A DNA stretch of 64,000 nucleotides, from positions 6,498,001 to 6,562,000 of the forward strand of contig NC_063259.1 in the NCBI RefSeq assembly GCF_019578655.1, written 5' to 3'. This document shows, one piece after another, positions 62,101 to 64,000 of this stretch; within the stretch, counting starts at the first letter, position 1, and each line of letters begins with the position of its first letter. The translations under genes and the position numbers were made by a program. Origin of the DNA: Ricinus communis (Eukaryota; Streptophyta; Magnoliopsida; Malpighiales; Euphorbiaceae). The notes under the pieces are model-generated. The model searched no databases, had not been told where the DNA came from, and worked only from the letters and a program-made list of their open reading frames with translations.

Positions 62101-64000
62101 GAATACAACTCCTTAAATGGGTTAATTTTATAATATAAGAAAACAATCCCGTAAAAGGGGTATATTTATCAATATAAAAAAAACTCGTAAAACGTGTATA
62201 TTTTTAAATTTGAGAAAACAACCCATAATATTGCTAATAATTTAATATGAAAAAACGACCCCATAAAAGTGGTATATTTATTAATATAAGAAAATAACCC
62301 CGTAAAACACGTATATTGATAAATATGAGAAAACAACGTCCTAAAAGTAGTGTTATTGCCAGTCTAAGAAAATAATCCCGTAGAAGGTTCTTAACATGAG
62401 AAAACAACCCCGTAAGAGGGGTATATTTATAAATATTAGAAAACAACCTTATAATACGGTGATATTTATGAACATGAGAAAACAACCCCGTAATTGTTGT
62501 ATATTTATGAGTATGAGAAAACAACCCCTTAAATGGGTTAATCTTATAATATGAGAAAACAACCACGTAAAAGGAGTATATTTGTCAATATAAGAAAATA
62601 ACCCCGTGAAACATGTATATTTTTTAATTTGAGAAAACAACCCATAATAGTGCTAATAATTTAATATGAGAGAACGACCGTATAAAAGTAGTATATTTAT
62701 CAATATAAGAAAATAACCCCGTAAAACGTGTATATTGATGAATTTGAGAAAATAACGCCCTAAAAGTAGTGTAATTGCCAATCTAAGAAAACATCCCCGC
62801 AGAAGCGGTAAATTTCTTAATATGAGAAAACAACCCTGTAAGAGGGGTATATTTATAAATATTAGAAAACAACCCTGTAATACGATGATATTTATGAATA
62901 TGAGAAAATAACTCCATAATTGTGGTATATTTGTGAGTATAAGAAAACAACCTCTTAAATTGGTTAATTTTATAATATGATAAAACAACCATGTAAAATG
63001 ACTATATTTGTCAATATAAGCAATTACCCCGTGAAACGTGTATATTTTTAGATTTGAGAAAACAACCCATAATAGTGTTAATAATTTATATGAGAAAATG
63101 ACCCCATAAAAAAGTGGTATATTTGTCAATATAAAAAAATAACTCCATAAAATGTATATACTAATGAATATGAGAAAATAACCCCATAAAAGTAGTGTAA
63201 TTGCCAGTCCAAGAAACCAGCCTCGTAGAAAGGGTAAATATTTTAATATGAGAAAACTACCCCGTAATACGGGGATATTTATGAATCTGTGAAAATAACC
63301 TCGTAATTGTGATATATTTATGAGTATGAGAGAACAACCCCTTAAATGGGTTAATTTTATAATATGAGAAATCAACCTCGTAAAAGGGGTATATTTATCA
63401 ATATTAGAAAATAACCCCGTAAAATTGTATATTTATGAATTTGAGAAAACAACTCATAATAGTGCTAATAATTTAATATGAGAAAACGACTTCGTAAAAA
63501 TGGTATATTTATCAATAAAAGAAAATAACTTCCTAAAACGTATATATTTATGAATCTAAGAAAACAACTTCGGAAAAGTAGTGTTGTTGCCAATCTAAGA
63601 AAACAGCCTCGCGGCAGGGGTAAATATTTTAATATGAGAAAATAATCCCGTAAGAGAGGTATATTTATAAATATTAGAAAACAACCCTGTAATATGGTGA
63701 TATTTATGAATCTGAGAAAATAACCCCGTAATTATGGTATATTTGTGAGTATGAACCACTTAAATGTGTTAATTTTATAATATGAGAAAACAACCCTGTA
63801 AAAAGGATATATGTGTCAATATAAAAAAATAGCCCCGTAAAATGTATACATTTATGAATTTAAGAAAATAACCATGTAATTGTGTTATATTTGTGAGTAT
63901 GAGAAGACAACCCCTTAAATGGATTAATTTTATAATATGAGAAAACAACCCCTTAAAAAGGGTGTGTCAATATAAGAAAATAGCCCCGTAAAACCTGTAC
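56168..64000 (+). repeat. 39-bp satellite array, block 6, about 425-bp higher-order repeat
   Basis: Eleven monomer types follow in fixed order. By their distinctive parts they are: cgacccc..gtggtata; tcaatataag..aaacgtg; gaatctgag..agtagtgtaa; tgccagtctaag..gaagggg; taatatgag..aagagggg; aaatattag..aatacgggg; gaatctgag..aattgtgg; gagtatgag..ccttaaatgggtt; ataatatgag..aaaagggg; tcaatataag..gaaacgtg; gaatttgag..cataatagtgctaata. The last marker recurs at about 58504, 58929, 59354, 62231, 62650, 63075 and 63462. Most spacings are 419-425 bp. The last, 387 bp, fits loss of one monomer. The array continues beyond the window. No gene is supported. Confidence 0.92.

Noticed and set aside
47832..64000. 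Long minus- and plus-strand frames in the right arrays, up to 240 codons
   Set aside because: Same cause: the higher-order arrays are built of 39-bp units. No signal, domain or codon bias separates them from the background.
1..64000. The whole window as plant mitochondrial DNA
   Set aside because: The only mitochondrial gene is a frameshifted copy, and the window holds caulimovirid and Athila relics with methylation-type decay, which fits the nucleus.

Overview
This looks like nuclear, probably heterochromatic, DNA from a flowering plant. It contains no intact host protein-coding gene that I can support. The plant assignment rests on three things. There is a decayed copy of plant mitochondrial nad4L. 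There is an endogenous caulimovirid fragment with an initiator tRNA-Met primer site. There is a decayed Athila-like Ty3/Gypsy retrotransposon. I cannot name the species.

Roughly two thirds of the window is one satellite family with a 39-bp monomer. Its core reads TATATTTATGAGTATGAG, then a short A-rich link, then CAACCCCGTAAAAGGGG. Because 39 is 13 codons, one plus frame and two minus frames have no stop in the consensus. Nearly every long open frame in the arrays is therefore a by-product of the period. Array blocks lie at about 1-12111, 12650-17892, 21719-27741, 47832-51347, 53059-55673 and 56168-64000. All are in the same orientation except 47832-51347, which is inverted. The left blocks show loose 5-8-monomer cycles and segmental duplications. 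The right blocks show ordered higher-order repeats: about 387 bp (10 monomers) in the inverted block and about 425 bp (11 monomers) in the terminal block.

Insertions interrupt the arrays. At 12112-12650 is a mitochondrial insertion carrying a frameshifted nad4L. At 17893-21718 is an endogenous caulimovirid fragment on the minus strand, running from reverse transcriptase-RNase H through a second ORF, a duplicated promoter element and a TATA box to the tRNA-Met primer site. Its lower junction lies in a TA-rich step, and a duplicate of that flank 9 kb away appears uninterrupted. At 27743-37334 is an Athila-like element with a truncated 5' LTR, decayed gag, protease, RT, RNase H and partial integrase, and a complete-looking 3' LTR, preceded by a gag fragment from a second copy.

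From 37470 to 47830 there is mixed repeat-derived sequence: a minus-strand gag remnant, two families of short imperfect repeats, a direct repeat 1.6 kb apart and a 1.3-kb tandem duplication in AT-rich DNA. At 51348-53058 is a probable solo LTR followed by an inverted copy of part of itself, exactly where the satellite switches orientation. At 55674-56167 is a short LTR-like insertion.

Nothing here forms a working pathway. The biology is structural: satellite expansion, invasion by mobile and viral DNA, and decay consistent with heavy cytosine methylation.
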